Origin: Bacteroidales bacterium | GTDB taxonomy: Bacteria; Bacteroidota; Bacteroidia; Bacteroidales; VadinHA17 | Length of the DNA: 64,000 bases | Direction: 5' to 3' | Assembly (NCBI GenBank): GCA_003142255.1 | Contig: PLLO01000001.1 | Location: forward strand, 26,728 to 90,727 | Part shown: positions 54,106 to 62,105 of the stretch, piece by piece | Layout: every line of letters begins with the position of its first letter | How positions within the stretch are numbered: position 1 is the stretch's first letter | Program-made: the position numbers and the translations under genes | The notes under the pieces: generated by a model | Database searches by the model: none | What the model was told of the DNA's origin: nothing | The model's input: only the letters and a program-made list of their open reading frames with translations

Positions 54106-54708
54106 TTAATTCCGGTCTTTATTGTCCTTTAGGTTATACTGGTAAAGAAACTCCTTCAGCTTATTAAATGCCCTGGCCCTGTGCGAAATTTTATTCTTGT
54201 CATTAAGAGGCATCTCCGCATAAGTAAGATTGCTGCCGGCAGGAACAAAAACAGGGTCATATCCGAATCCTTCCCTGCCTCTTCTTTCAGAGATAATAGT
54301 CCCCTCAGAGATCCCCTCAAAAATATACTCTTTGCCATCAAGTATGAGGGCAATAATTGTTCTGAACCGGGCTTTCCTGTTTTCAGAGCTGCCCATGAGG
54401 TCAAGCAACTTATCAATATTGTCGTCAGAATTTTTGTCTTCTCCTGCGAATCGTGCTGAGTGAACTCCCGGAAGTCCGTTCAAAGCATCTGTTTCAAGCC
54501 CGGTATCGTCGGCAAAAACATCCATATTCAGAATTCCGTAAACGTGCCTGGCTTTATGCATTGCATTTCCTTCGAGCGATGGTTCATTTTCAGGGATATC
54601 TTCCTCTATATTTAAATCTTTGAGGCTTAACAGCTTGAAACTGTCGCCCAGGATATCCCTGATCTCTGTTAGTTTATGATCATTATTTGTGGCAAAGACT
54701 AATTGCAT
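54106..54708 (-). CDS. rdgB: XTP/dITP diphosphatase (RdgB/HAM1)
   Basis: A 200-residue house-cleaning enzyme that hydrolyses dITP, XTP and similar purine triphosphates to monophosphates. It begins MQLVFATNNDHKLTEIRDIL with the SHR/NNxxK substrate motif, followed by ENEPSLEGNAMHKARHVY, FADDTGLETDALNGLPGVHSARFAG, GREGFGYDPVFVP and KNKISHRARAF. The start is put at ATG 54708, which matches the family; a second ATG at 54723 is possible. It lies 15 bases before porZ and divergent from the second cyclase gene. Confidence 0.96.
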   Translation of the reverse strand: MQLVFATNNDHKLTEIRDILGDSFKLLSLKDLNIEEDIPENEPSLEGNAMHKARHVYGILNMDVFADDTGLETDALNGLPGVHSARFAGEDKNSDDNIDKLLDLMGSSENRKARFRTIIALILDGKEYIFEGISEGTIISERRGREGFGYDPVFVPAGSNLTYAEMPLNDKNKISHRARAFNKLKEFLYQYNLKDNKDRN

Positions 54709-54811
54709 TTTTTCAGCGTTCATGTTGAAGCAAAAGTACTTAAAATTGATCTTTCCTTTTGACCAAAGTATATTAAGTGCTACATTTGAGTTACTTTATC
54801 TCAGCATTTTT

Positions 54812-56635
54812 ATGTTTCAGGGCAGGAATATTTTAAAGAGGAATGGCATTCTTTTCATCTCACTACTCCTTCCTTCAATCTCTTCAGCAGGGTTTCCGTC
54901 GAGTCAGGAATCGGTTCCTGTTCTGAAGCAGATTATTATAAACGGAGATTCGATAATTCCGTGTCCTGTCTGCAAAAATCTCACCCTCGATTTCAGGCAT
55001 CGCGATATAGCCTTTGATTTTACCGGGACTGATACCTCGACGTATCAATTTATGCTTGAGGGGTTTGATAAAAAGTGGAGCTATCCGCGGTCATCAGCTT
55101 TTATGGAATACACAAACCTTCCTGCCGGAAAGTATCAATTAAAGATAAGATGCGTTTATAAAAAGAGTGTGGCAGAAGAGATAATGGTGCCCGGGTTCAG
55201 GGTGCTTTCCCCCTGGTACTCTTCCCCGGTGGCTCTTCTCCTTTATGTTCTGACAGCAGCGCTTTTGATCTGGGCTTTCTATACTTCGATGAACCTGCGA
55301 TTTGCCAGAACCCAGTATATGCTTGAGCAGATTATCAATAAACGAACGGAAGACCTTATTATTGAAAAGGAAAAAACGGAAAAGCTCCTTGCCAATGTTC
55401 TTCCAAAGAACACGGCCAGCGAGATTATGGAAAAGGGCAAGGCCACGAAAATCAAATATAATTTTGTTACGGTCCTCTTTTCCGATATTCAGGGATTTAC
55501 CAAGATTGCTGAAGAAACAAACCCTGAAGTCCTGATCGATGAGCTTGATAAGTTTTTTTTCTATTTCGATTCTGTGGTTGAGAGGCTAGGGATAGAAAAA
55601 ATCAAAACCATCGGAGATGCTTACATGTGCGCCGGAGGTATCCCGGAAAAAAACAGGACCAATCCTGTTGAGGTCATCCTTGCTGCCCTGGAAATGCAGG
55701 ATTACATGACAAATCTTAAAGAGACCTCTGAGCTTGAAGGAATGAAATTCTGGGATATCCGGATCGGGATCCACACAGGCGCTGTAGTTGCCGGAGTAGT
55801 AGGACAGAAAAAGCTTTCGTATGATATATGGGGAGATACAGTGAACACAGCCAGCAGGATGGAATCATCGGGAGAAGCAGGGAAAATAAATATCTCCGGT
55901 ACAACATATGAGTTCGCAAAGGATTTTTTCTCCTGTGAACACCGTGGTAAGATGCCTGTAAAATACAAGGGCGAGATCGATATGTATTTTGTGAATGGGA
56001 TTATTCCGGTACTGAGGGATGAGGCAGGCAGGCCAAACAGGAAGTTTATCCTTAAAATGCAGATGCTGAAGTTGCAGGACGTCGAGGATGTTATTATAAA
56101 ACTTTTCGATGAAGAAGCTCCGCCTGATCTCTATTTTCATAACTCCTCACTTGTAAAAAACATAAGCAGCCAGGTTGAGCTTCTTGCAACAGCTGAAAGG
56201 ATTCCGGAGGAAGACTTTCTAAGGCTGAAGCTGGCATCATTATTTCTTTTCACCGGCTATATCTCCGATTACGAAAAACCGATGGAGGCATCGTTGTCAT
56301 CGGCCGAAGAAACTTTACCAAAATATGGGTTTGACCAGTCTGAGATTGACGATGTTAAAAAACTTATCATGAATTCTTTTCTTAATAAAAAGGAATCAGT
56401 AAATGATAATATTCTTCATGACTCTCGTTATGATTATCTGGGGAGAATTGATTTTATAAAGCTTTCAGATAAACTGCTGCGAGAAGAGTCGGAAAACGGA
56501 ATGCCTCATGAGAAGAAAGAATGGGCAGAAATCCAGAGGAAGCTTCTTCTTGACCATGAGTTTATTACTGATACCGGCAAGCTTTTAAGGAGTATCCCGG
56601 TCGAGGACCAGGTTTCTACTCTTCTTTCGAGTTAG
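54812..56635 (+). CDS. membrane adenylate cyclase with Y_Y_Y domain and degenerate HD domain
   Basis: A 607-residue protein paralogous to the one at 50314. Order: signal or anchor (LFISLLLPSISSAG), a Y_Y_Y domain (FDFTGTDTSTYQFMLEGFDK ... YTNLPAGKYQLKIR) that normally follows sensor propellers but stands alone here, a transmembrane helix (PVALLLYVLTAALLIWAFYTS, 139-159), a coiled coil (to about 200), and a class III cyclase with Asp225, Lys265, Asp269, Asp338, Asn345 and Arg349, so ATP is the expected substrate. The C-terminal HD-like domain aligns without gaps to the paralogue, but His304 is Leu, His-Asp is Leu-Phe and His340 is Tyr. The start at 54812 is chosen because an earlier start would overlap rdgB. 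Confidence 0.85.
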   Translation: MFQGRNILKRNGILFISLLLPSISSAGFPSSQESVPVLKQIIINGDSIIPCPVCKNLTLDFRHRDIAFDFTGTDTSTYQFMLEGFDKKWSYPRSSAFMEYTNLPAGKYQLKIRCVYKKSVAEEIMVPGFRVLSPWYSSPVALLLYVLTAALLIWAFYTSMNLRFARTQYMLEQIINKRTEDLIIEKEKTEKLLANVLPKNTASEIMEKGKATKIKYNFVTVLFSDIQGFTKIAEETNPEVLIDELDKFFFYFDSVVERLGIEKIKTIGDAYMCAGGIPEKNRTNPVEVILAALEMQDYMTNLKETSELEGMKFWDIRIGIHTGAVVAGVVGQKKLSYDIWGDTVNTASRMESSGEAGKINISGTTYEFAKDFFSCEHRGKMPVKYKGEIDMYFVNGIIPVLRDEAGRPNRKFILKMQMLKLQDVEDVIIKLFDEEAPPDLYFHNSSLVKNISSQVELLATAERIPEEDFLRLKLASLFLFTGYISDYEKPMEASLSSAEETLPKYGFDQSEIDDVKKLIMNSFLNKKESVNDNILHDSRYDYLGRIDFIKLSDKLLREESENGMPHEKKEWAEIQRKLLLDHEFITDTGKLLRSIPVEDQVSTLLSS

Positions 56636-56686
56636 GAATTACCGTTCATTCTTATGGAATATTTAGAAAAATATATTTTTATAATG

Positions 56687-56694
56687 TACTTTTG
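56687..56694 (+). promoter_or_regulatory. minus-7 box TACTTTTG for ilvE
   Basis: TACTTTTG matches TAnnTTTG and lies 24 bases before the ilvE ATG, so the leader is short. The minus-33 region has only an imperfect TTTAG about 19-22 bases upstream. Confidence 0.4.
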
Positions 56695-56717
56695 CACCGA
56701 CTTTTAATATTAATTAT

Positions 56718-57737
56718 ATGGGAACGCTTGACTGGAAAAATCTGCCTTTCGGTTATATAAAAACTGATTTCAATATTCGTTGTCATTATAAGGACGGAAA
56801 GTGGGGGAAACCTGAAGTCTCACAATCAGAGTATATTGATATTCACATCGCGGCAACAGGGCTGCATTACGGCCAGGAGGCATTTGAGGGCCTGAAGGCC
56901 TACATGGGGAAAGATGGAAAGATAAGGGTTTTCAGGTGGGACGAAAATGCCAGCAGGCTGATATCGTCTGCAAACGGGATCAAGATGGCTCCGGTTCCAG
57001 CCGAACTGTTCAGGGAGGCTATTTTCCAGGCAATAAACCTTAACAAAAAATTCGTGCCGCCATTTGGTTCAGGCGCTTCATTGTACGTAAGGCCGCTTCT
57101 TTATGGCAGCGGAGCTGAAGTAGGTGTTAAACCGGCTTCTGAATATACTTTCATTGTATTTGTAACCCCTGTCGGACCATATTTTAAAGGTGGAGTAAAA
57201 CCCGTAAATATGATGATCTGCCGCGACGTTGACAGAGCAGCTCCTCTTGGTACAGGCATTTATAAAGTCGGAGGAAACTATGCCGCCAGCCTTCGCGCAC
57301 TTGTGGCAGCCAAGGAGAGCGGATACGGGAGCGCACTATTTTTGGATGCAAGAGAGAAGAAGTATATCGATGAATGCGGACCGGCTAATTTTTACGGCAT
57401 AAAGAACAATACTTATATCACTCCAAAATCAGAATCTATTCTGGGCTCAATTACAAACAAGAGCCTGATCCAGCTGGCCGGTTCGCTGGGTATTAAAACT
57501 GAGCGCAGACAAGTCCCTGTCGAGGAGCTTGCTGAGTTTTCTGAGACGGGAGCATGCGGTACGGCAGCTGTTATAACCCCGATAGGTAAAATTGTTGATC
57601 CTGAGAAGAATAAAATATACGAGTATTGCAAGGATGGGAAGCCAGGAGAGCTCACGATGAAGCTGTATAATAAGCTTGTCGGAATCCAGATCGGTGATAT
57701 GCCTGACGAATTTGGATGGATGACAGTTGTTGAATAG
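56718..57737 (+). CDS. ilvE: branched-chain amino acid aminotransferase
   Basis: A 339-residue PLP enzyme of fold type IV that moves the amino group between glutamate and the branched-chain 2-oxo acids. Visible are LHYGQEAFEGLKAYMGKDGKIRVFR, SLYVRPLLYGSGAEVGVKP, GTGIYKVGGNYAASLRA with the PLP-binding Lys, DECGPANFYGIKNN and ETGACGTAAVITPIGKI, the last binding the PLP phosphate. Its length and motifs match the 340-residue BCAT group rather than the shorter E. coli type. It opens the plus-strand block; ftsX begins 15 bases after its stop. Confidence 0.96.
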   Translation: MGTLDWKNLPFGYIKTDFNIRCHYKDGKWGKPEVSQSEYIDIHIAATGLHYGQEAFEGLKAYMGKDGKIRVFRWDENASRLISSANGIKMAPVPAELFREAIFQAINLNKKFVPPFGSGASLYVRPLLYGSGAEVGVKPASEYTFIVFVTPVGPYFKGGVKPVNMMICRDVDRAAPLGTGIYKVGGNYAASLRALVAAKESGYGSALFLDAREKKYIDECGPANFYGIKNNTYITPKSESILGSITNKSLIQLAGSLGIKTERRQVPVEELAEFSETGACGTAAVITPIGKIVDPEKNKIYEYCKDGKPGELTMKLYNKLVGIQIGDMPDEFGWMTVVE

Positions 57738-57752
57738 AAGAAAAGCGTCGGA

Positions 57753-58631
57753 ATGAAAAGAAACGAACCGGGACAAGAAAGATCAAGACTGCGTAGTTCA
57801 TACATTTCCCTTGTGGTGAGTGTTTCATTGGTTTTGTTTCTTCTTGGCATACTCGGCCTTGTTCTTATTAACGCCAGGGAGCTCTCAGATTATTTTCGTG
57901 AAAGTCTCTCTTTTTCAGTTATGCTCGACGATGCCGCCAAAGAGGCCGACATTAGAATGCTCCAGAAGGATCTTGATGCGAAATCATATGTCAAATCAAC
58001 AACTTATGTTTCGAAGGATGATGCAGCATCAAAAATGAAGGCTGAACTTGGTGAGGATTTTGTCAGTTTTCTTGGCGATAATCCACTTCCGCCATCCATA
58101 GATGTTTATCTCACTTCAAAATACACCTGGCCCGACAGCGTTGCAAAAATTGAAAAATACATTCTCGGGTATCCTTTTGTAAAAGAGGTTTATTACCAGG
58201 AATCTCTTCTATTTCTCATAAATGAAAATGTAAAAAAGATAAGCCTCTTCCTTCTTGTGATAAGCTCTTTCCTGTTCCTGATCGCGCTAACGATCATCAA
58301 CAATACGATCAGAATATCAATCCATTCAAAAAGATTCATTATAAGAACAATGCAGCTGGTAGGAGCAACAAGGTCGTTTATCAGGAAACCATTCATTCTT
58401 CAAAGTGCGCTGTTTGGTTTTATTGCAGCATTAATTGCACTGACCCTTTTAATGGGATTGCTTTATCTTATTGAGAAGAAGTTTTTTCTTATGTTTACAT
58501 TTGAAAATACGAACCTGCTGCTTCTTCTCGGAGCAGCTGTGATTATGACAGGTGTTTTAATTAATATCATTTCAACATATTTTTCAGTCAACAGGTATTT
58601 AAGCATTTCTGAAGACAAACTTTATTATTGA
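57753..58631 (+). CDS. ftsX: cell division protein FtsX
   Basis: A 292-residue inner-membrane protein: one N-terminal transmembrane helix (SLVVSVSLVLFLLGILGLVLI), a periplasmic domain of about 140 residues with PLPPSIDVYLTSKY, and three further helices with RISIHSKRFIIRTMQLVGATRSFIRKPF between TM2 and TM3. With the ATPase FtsE, which is not encoded here, it activates septal peptidoglycan hydrolases during division. The separated ftsE is the normal state in Bacteroidetes. It follows ilvE by 15 bases and precedes the DUF3098 gene by six. Confidence 0.94.
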   Translation: MKRNEPGQERSRLRSSYISLVVSVSLVLFLLGILGLVLINARELSDYFRESLSFSVMLDDAAKEADIRMLQKDLDAKSYVKSTTYVSKDDAASKMKAELGEDFVSFLGDNPLPPSIDVYLTSKYTWPDSVAKIEKYILGYPFVKEVYYQESLLFLINENVKKISLFLLVISSFLFLIALTIINNTIRISIHSKRFIIRTMQLVGATRSFIRKPFILQSALFGFIAALIALTLLMGLLYLIEKKFFLMFTFENTNLLLLLGAAVIMTGVLINIISTYFSVNRYLSISEDKLYY

Positions 58632-58637
58632 TTCATT

Positions 58638-58898
58638 ATGGCTACGAAAAACGAAAATAAGGAAAGACCGAATTTTGCACTCGGCCGCGAAAACTATAAG
58701 CTGCTTGCAATCGGATTTGCAATCATTGTAGTCGGCTTCCTGCTCATGCTTGGCGGAAAATCGCCGAGCCCCGATAAATTCAGCGATAATATCTTCAGCT
58801 TCAGGAGAATCACCCTGGCCCCGATAGTTGTGCTTGCCGGATTTGTTTTTGAAATCTGGGCCATCATGAAGAAACCTAAAGAGACTGAAGAAAAATAA
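58638..58898 (+). CDS. DUF3098 membrane protein
   Basis: An 86-residue protein with two transmembrane helices (LLAIGFAIIVVGFLLMLGG and LAPIVVLAGFVFEIWAIM) around a short loop PSPDKFSDNIFSFRRIT. It matches the Bacteroidetes DUF3098 family, which is found between ftsX and uppP in most members of the phylum, so a role linked to the division or lipid-carrier machinery is suspected; no function is established. The tail is charged (KKPKETEEK). Confidence 0.92.
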   Translation: MATKNENKERPNFALGRENYKLLAIGFAIIVVGFLLMLGGKSPSPDKFSDNIFSFRRITLAPIVVLAGFVFEIWAIMKKPKETEEK

Positions 58899-58910
58899 TG
58901 AGCTGGAGTT

Positions 58911-58976
58911 TGGAGTGCCTGAAGTGACTAGAGTTAAAAACAACTCTAGCTCACTCAAAACTTTAGTCCACTCCTG
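58911..58976. repeat. palindromic intergenic repeat between DUF3098 and uppP
   Basis: CTAGAGTT (58928-58935) and AACTCTAG (58942-58949) pair around a six-base loop; the stem extends by AGTGA/TCACT with one bulged C, and an outer GGAGTG/CACTCC pair lies around it. It occupies most of the 116-base gap inside an otherwise tight operon. No T-run follows, so it does not look like a simple terminator. Confidence 0.6.
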
Positions 58977-59014
58977 GCACTTTAATATAAATAACAAAAT
59001 TATTTATTAGTTAT

Positions 59015-59806
59015 ATGAACTGGTTTGAAGCGATGGTCCTTGGCCTGATCCAGGGGCTTACTGAGTTTTTACCCGTCAGCAGTTCCGGGCATCTCGAACT
59101 GGGAAAGTATCTGTTCGGCATTAATCCTGATTCAAATTTTTACTTTTCAGTTGCTGTCCATGGCGCTACCGTTCTAAGCACCATCGCAGTACTCTGGAAA
59201 GAGATTGTTGAATTGTTTAAAGGACTTTTTAAGTTCAGGTTGAATGATGAGACAAAATATGTAATTAAAATTTTTATCTCAATGATCCCGGTAGGAATAG
59301 CCGGTTTATTTCTGACGGATATTGTCGATAAATATTTTTCAGGGAACATGCTCTCTCTTGGGATTCAATTCATCATCACAGCCGCTATCCTGCTGCTTCC
59401 ATCATTTATAAAACCGAAAGAAAGGCCAATAGGTTATTTTGACGCTTTTATAATAGGAATTGCACAGGCTATTGCAGTGTTGCCTGCAATTTCAAGGTCA
59501 GGCGCCACAATTGCCACCGGAATGATAATTGGGAATAAAAAATCGGACATTGCAAAATTTTCCTTTCTGATGGTGCTGATTCCGGTCATCGGAGCTAATC
59601 TGTTAGAGATGAAATCAGGAGCTTTTTCTGCTGAAGGGACATCTGTATTAGTAATTCTAATCGGGTTTATAGCAGCATTTATTTCAGGTTATTTTGCATG
59701 TAAATGGATGATTAACCTTGTTAAAAAGGGTAATCTTTTATGGTTTGCTGTCTATTGTGTTTTGATTGGAGTTTTTTCTATCTTATTGGGATTGCATGTC
59801 ATCTGA
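59015..59806 (+). CDS. uppP: undecaprenyl-diphosphatase UppP (BacA)
   Basis: A 263-residue membrane enzyme that removes a phosphate from undecaprenyl diphosphate to recycle the carrier lipid for peptidoglycan and surface glycans. It begins with the first catalytic segment LIQGLTEFLPVSSSGHLELG (Glu and the SSSGH motif), and has the second, AISRSGATIATGMIIG, in the inverted repeat half. About eight hydrophobic segments. Normal length. Its stop overlaps the start of truB by 11 bases. Confidence 0.97.
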   Translation: MNWFEAMVLGLIQGLTEFLPVSSSGHLELGKYLFGINPDSNFYFSVAVHGATVLSTIAVLWKEIVELFKGLFKFRLNDETKYVIKIFISMIPVGIAGLFLTDIVDKYFSGNMLSLGIQFIITAAILLLPSFIKPKERPIGYFDAFIIGIAQAIAVLPAISRSGATIATGMIIGNKKSDIAKFSFLMVLIPVIGANLLEMKSGAFSAEGTSVLVILIGFIAAFISGYFACKWMINLVKKGNLLWFAVYCVLIGVFSILLGLHVI

Positions 59807-60506
59807 AAAATTATCAGTTTTAGAGGAAGGACAGCTCCTCCTTTTTGATAAACCACTTTACTGGACATCTTTTGACCTGGTGAACAAGATCAGGATAATG
59901 ATTCGCAGCAGACTTGGAATAAGAAAAATCAAGGTAGGTCATGCAGGGACACTTGATCCGCTTGCAACGGGACTGATGATAATCTGCACGGGAAAGGCAA
60001 CAAAGCGGATCAATGAGTTTAGTGAACTTGACAAGGAATATATTGCCAGACTTCATTTTGGAGAGACAACGCCTTCTTATGACCTTGAGACGGAGGTTAA
60101 TGGTAAATATCCTGCCGGCCATATTACAATCGAACTTATTGAAGAGACAATAAAAAAGTTTTTAGGCGAACAGCAACAGATCCCCCCGCTTCACTCTGCC
60201 AAGTTTATAGGCGGGAAGAGAGCTTATGAATATGCAAGGAAGGGAATCGAAATGGAACTTAAACCTGTGAGTATCAATTACCGGGAAATTAAACTAATAT
60301 CTTTCGTGAACCCTGACGCGACAATAAGTATTATCTGCAGCAAAGGAACATATATAAGATCTTTTGCAAGAGATCTGGGAGAGGTTCTTAAGAGCGGTTG
60401 CTATCTTTCAGGACTGGAACGAATTTCTATTGGAGAGTATAAGCTTTCAGATGCATATACTCTGGAAAAATTCGACAAGTATCTTGAACAATTGCAACAA
60501 AACTGA
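59796..60506 (+). CDS. truB: tRNA pseudouridine(55) synthase TruB
   Basis: A 236-residue enzyme that converts U55 of the tRNA T-loop to pseudouridine. It has FDKPLYWTSFDLVNKIR, the catalytic-Asp motif GHAGTLDPLATGLMIICTGKATK, YIARLHFGETTPSYDLETEV and a late SKGTYIRSFARDLGE. Compared with E. coli TruB (314 residues) it lacks the C-terminal PUA domain, as is usual for Bacteroidetes. The start is put at ATG 59796, overlapping uppP by 11 bases; an upstream TTG is not needed. Confidence 0.95.
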   Translation: MSSEKLSVLEEGQLLLFDKPLYWTSFDLVNKIRIMIRSRLGIRKIKVGHAGTLDPLATGLMIICTGKATKRINEFSELDKEYIARLHFGETTPSYDLETEVNGKYPAGHITIELIEETIKKFLGEQQQIPPLHSAKFIGGKRAYEYARKGIEMELKPVSINYREIKLISFVNPDATISIICSKGTYIRSFARDLGEVLKSGCYLSGLERISIGEYKLSDAYTLEKFDKYLEQLQQN

Positions 60507-60557
60507 TATTTATACGTATAAAGAAATTCTATTTTTATATATTACAAAAGACAGGTT

Positions 60558-61607
60558 ATGAAATTATCGCAGTTCAGGTACAATTTGCCGCAGGAGCTTA
60601 TAGCTCTTTACCCCTCGGCAAACAGGGATGAATCGAGGTTGCTGATTGTAAACAGGAAGACCGGGAAGTTTGAACATAAGATTTTTAAGGATATTGTCGA
60701 TTATTTTCATGAGGATGATGTACTTGTATTCAACAACACAAAAGTTTTTCCTGCCAGGCTGTATGGCAATAAAGAGAAGACCGGCGCTGAAATTGAAGTC
60801 TTTCTTTTACGGGAGCTGAACAAAGAACAGCGTTTATGGGATGTGCTGGTAGATCCTGCAAGAAAGATACGGATCGGGAATAAGCTTTATTTTGGAGAAG
60901 ATGACCTCCTCGTTGCAGAGGTGATTGATAATACTACCTCACGAGGGAGAACCCTGAGGTTCCTTTTTGACGGCACATATGAAGAGTTTAAGCAGACTCT
61001 TTACGGGCTTGGAGAGACCCCGCTACCCAAATTCATTAACAGAAAAGTGGAGCCTGAGGACAATGAGAGATACCAGACAATATTTGCAAAATATGAAGGT
61101 GCCGTTGCAGCGCCTACGGCTGGTTTGCATTTCTCCAGGGAGCTATTGAAGAAGCTGGAGATTTTAGGCGTCAATTTTGCCGAAATAACCCTGCATGTAG
61201 GGCTTGGAAATTTCAGAAGCGTCGATGTGGAAGACCTTACAAAACATAAGGTCGACTCAGAAAGAATAAATATTTCCGAAGAAGCAGCGGATATTGTCAA
61301 CAAAGCCAAAGACAATAAATTCAGGATCTGTGCTGTCGGAACAACAGTTGTAAGGACTCTCGAGAGTTCTGTATCAACTAACGGCTACCTGAAATCATTT
61401 GACGGGTGGACAAATAAATTTATTTTCCCTCCATATGAGTTCAAGGTGCCTGATATGATGATCAGCAATTTCCATCTTCCATATTCAACCCTTCTGATGA
61501 TGGTTGCCGCTTTCGGAGGATACGACCTGGTATTTGACGCATATAAAACCGCAGTGAAGGAGAAATACAGGTTCGGCACTTATGGAGATGCAATGCTGAT
61601 AATTTAA
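60558..61607 (+). CDS. queA: S-adenosylmethionine:tRNA ribosyltransferase-isomerase
   Basis: A 349-residue enzyme that transfers and isomerises the ribose of SAM onto preQ1 in tRNA to give epoxyqueuosine. It begins [18 protein letters not shown], then [68 protein letters not shown] and [20 protein letters not shown]. Length and motifs are normal. It is the last gene of the ftsX-DUF3098-uppP-truB-queA series; a strong terminator follows at 61771. Confidence 0.97.
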   Translation: MKLSQFRYNLPQELIALYPSANRDESRLLIVNRKTGKFEHKIFKDIVDYFHEDDVLVFNNTKVFPARLYGNKEKTGAEIEVFLLRELNKEQRLWDVLVDPARKIRIGNKLYFGEDDLLVAEVIDNTTSRGRTLRFLFDGTYEEFKQTLYGLGETPLPKFINRKVEPEDNERYQTIFAKYEGAVAAPTAGLHFSRELLKKLEILGVNFAEITLHVGLGNFRSVDVEDLTKHKVDSERINISEEAADIVNKAKDNKFRICAVGTTVVRTLESSVSTNGYLKSFDGWTNKFIFPPYEFKVPDMMISNFHLPYSTLLMMVAAFGGYDLVFDAYKTAVKEKYRFGTYGDAMLII

Positions 61608-61770
61608 TGAAGGCGAAAGGCATCAGGCAGCAGGAAGAAAAACAGTCAAACGAAGGACAGATGATCTGCTAAACCAGGAGTGTCAATAATTTCTGCATTC
61701 AAAATTCGTTTGTTCGTCATTCTCACTTCATTTTTAGAGTTTTTTTAAGGGCAATTTAAATAATATCTGG

Positions 61771-61798
61771 CCGGATGAAAAAATCATCCGGTTTTTTT
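61771..61798 (+). terminator. intrinsic terminator after queA
   Basis: CCGGATGA (61771-61778), five A, TCATCCGG (61784-61791) and then TTTTTTT: a perfect eight-base stem with a T-run on the plus strand, 160 bases after the queA stop and in its direction. Confidence 0.92.
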
Positions 61799-61899
61799 AT
61801 TGTATGGAATAGTCGTTTTGTCGACTATTTCAGCCAGCTGGTCAAAATATTTAATAGTTTTTGAATAATTTTTTTACCTTTAATCTGGTTATTAATCTC

Positions 61900-61919
61900 T
61901 GGTTGCATTTATGCAACCA
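61900..61919. promoter_or_regulatory. perfect 20-base palindrome, candidate operator
   Basis: TGGTTGCATT-TATGCAACCA reads the same on both strands except for the two central bases. It lies between the queA terminator and the start of the repeat-rich secreted protein, where a dimeric regulator could bind; as RNA it would form a hairpin with too small a loop, which makes a DNA site more likely. No regulator is encoded nearby. Confidence 0.35.
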
Positions 61920-62093
61920 AATTGACCGCGAATTTGTCATGTATAGAGAACCAGTCCGTTTGATTTGTGAGTAACGGGCATGAATAGAATTGATTAATAT
62001 ATCGGCTTTTAAAAAAAAGAGTTAAAGGCCGGATATATGCTTTTTTGTATAATATGAAGTAATATTATGAAAATCACAAATACCAAATAAATG

Positions 62094-62099
62094 AGGAGG
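62094..62099 (+). promoter_or_regulatory. strong Shine-Dalgarno AGGAGG
   Basis: AGGAGG ends six bases before ATG 62106. Most genes in this window, like Bacteroidetes genes in general, have A/T-rich leaders and no such site, so this one is unusual and fixes the start of the large secreted protein. Confidence 0.75.
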
Positions 62100-62105
62100 T
62101 ATATC

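Larger units (their letters stand above)
61608..62105. other. 498-base intergenic region with several hairpins
   Basis: No convincing gene. It holds the queA terminator (61771-61798), an eight-base hairpin AATAGTCG/CGACTATT (61808-61829), a 20-base perfect palindrome TGGTTGCATT-TATGCAACCA (61900-61919), an imperfect inverted repeat around 61997-62038 (ATATATCGGCTTTTAA / TTAAAGGCCGGATATAT) and a strong ribosome site at 62094. The part after the terminator is therefore a structured leader or regulatory region for the large secreted protein gene. A 21-codon frame starting at 61607 inside the queA stop is not convincing. Confidence 0.55.

Noticed and set aside
61607..61672. 21-codon frame starting within the queA stop (TAATGA)
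   Set aside because: Very short, charged and low-complexity, no known family; overlap with a stop codon alone is weak support.
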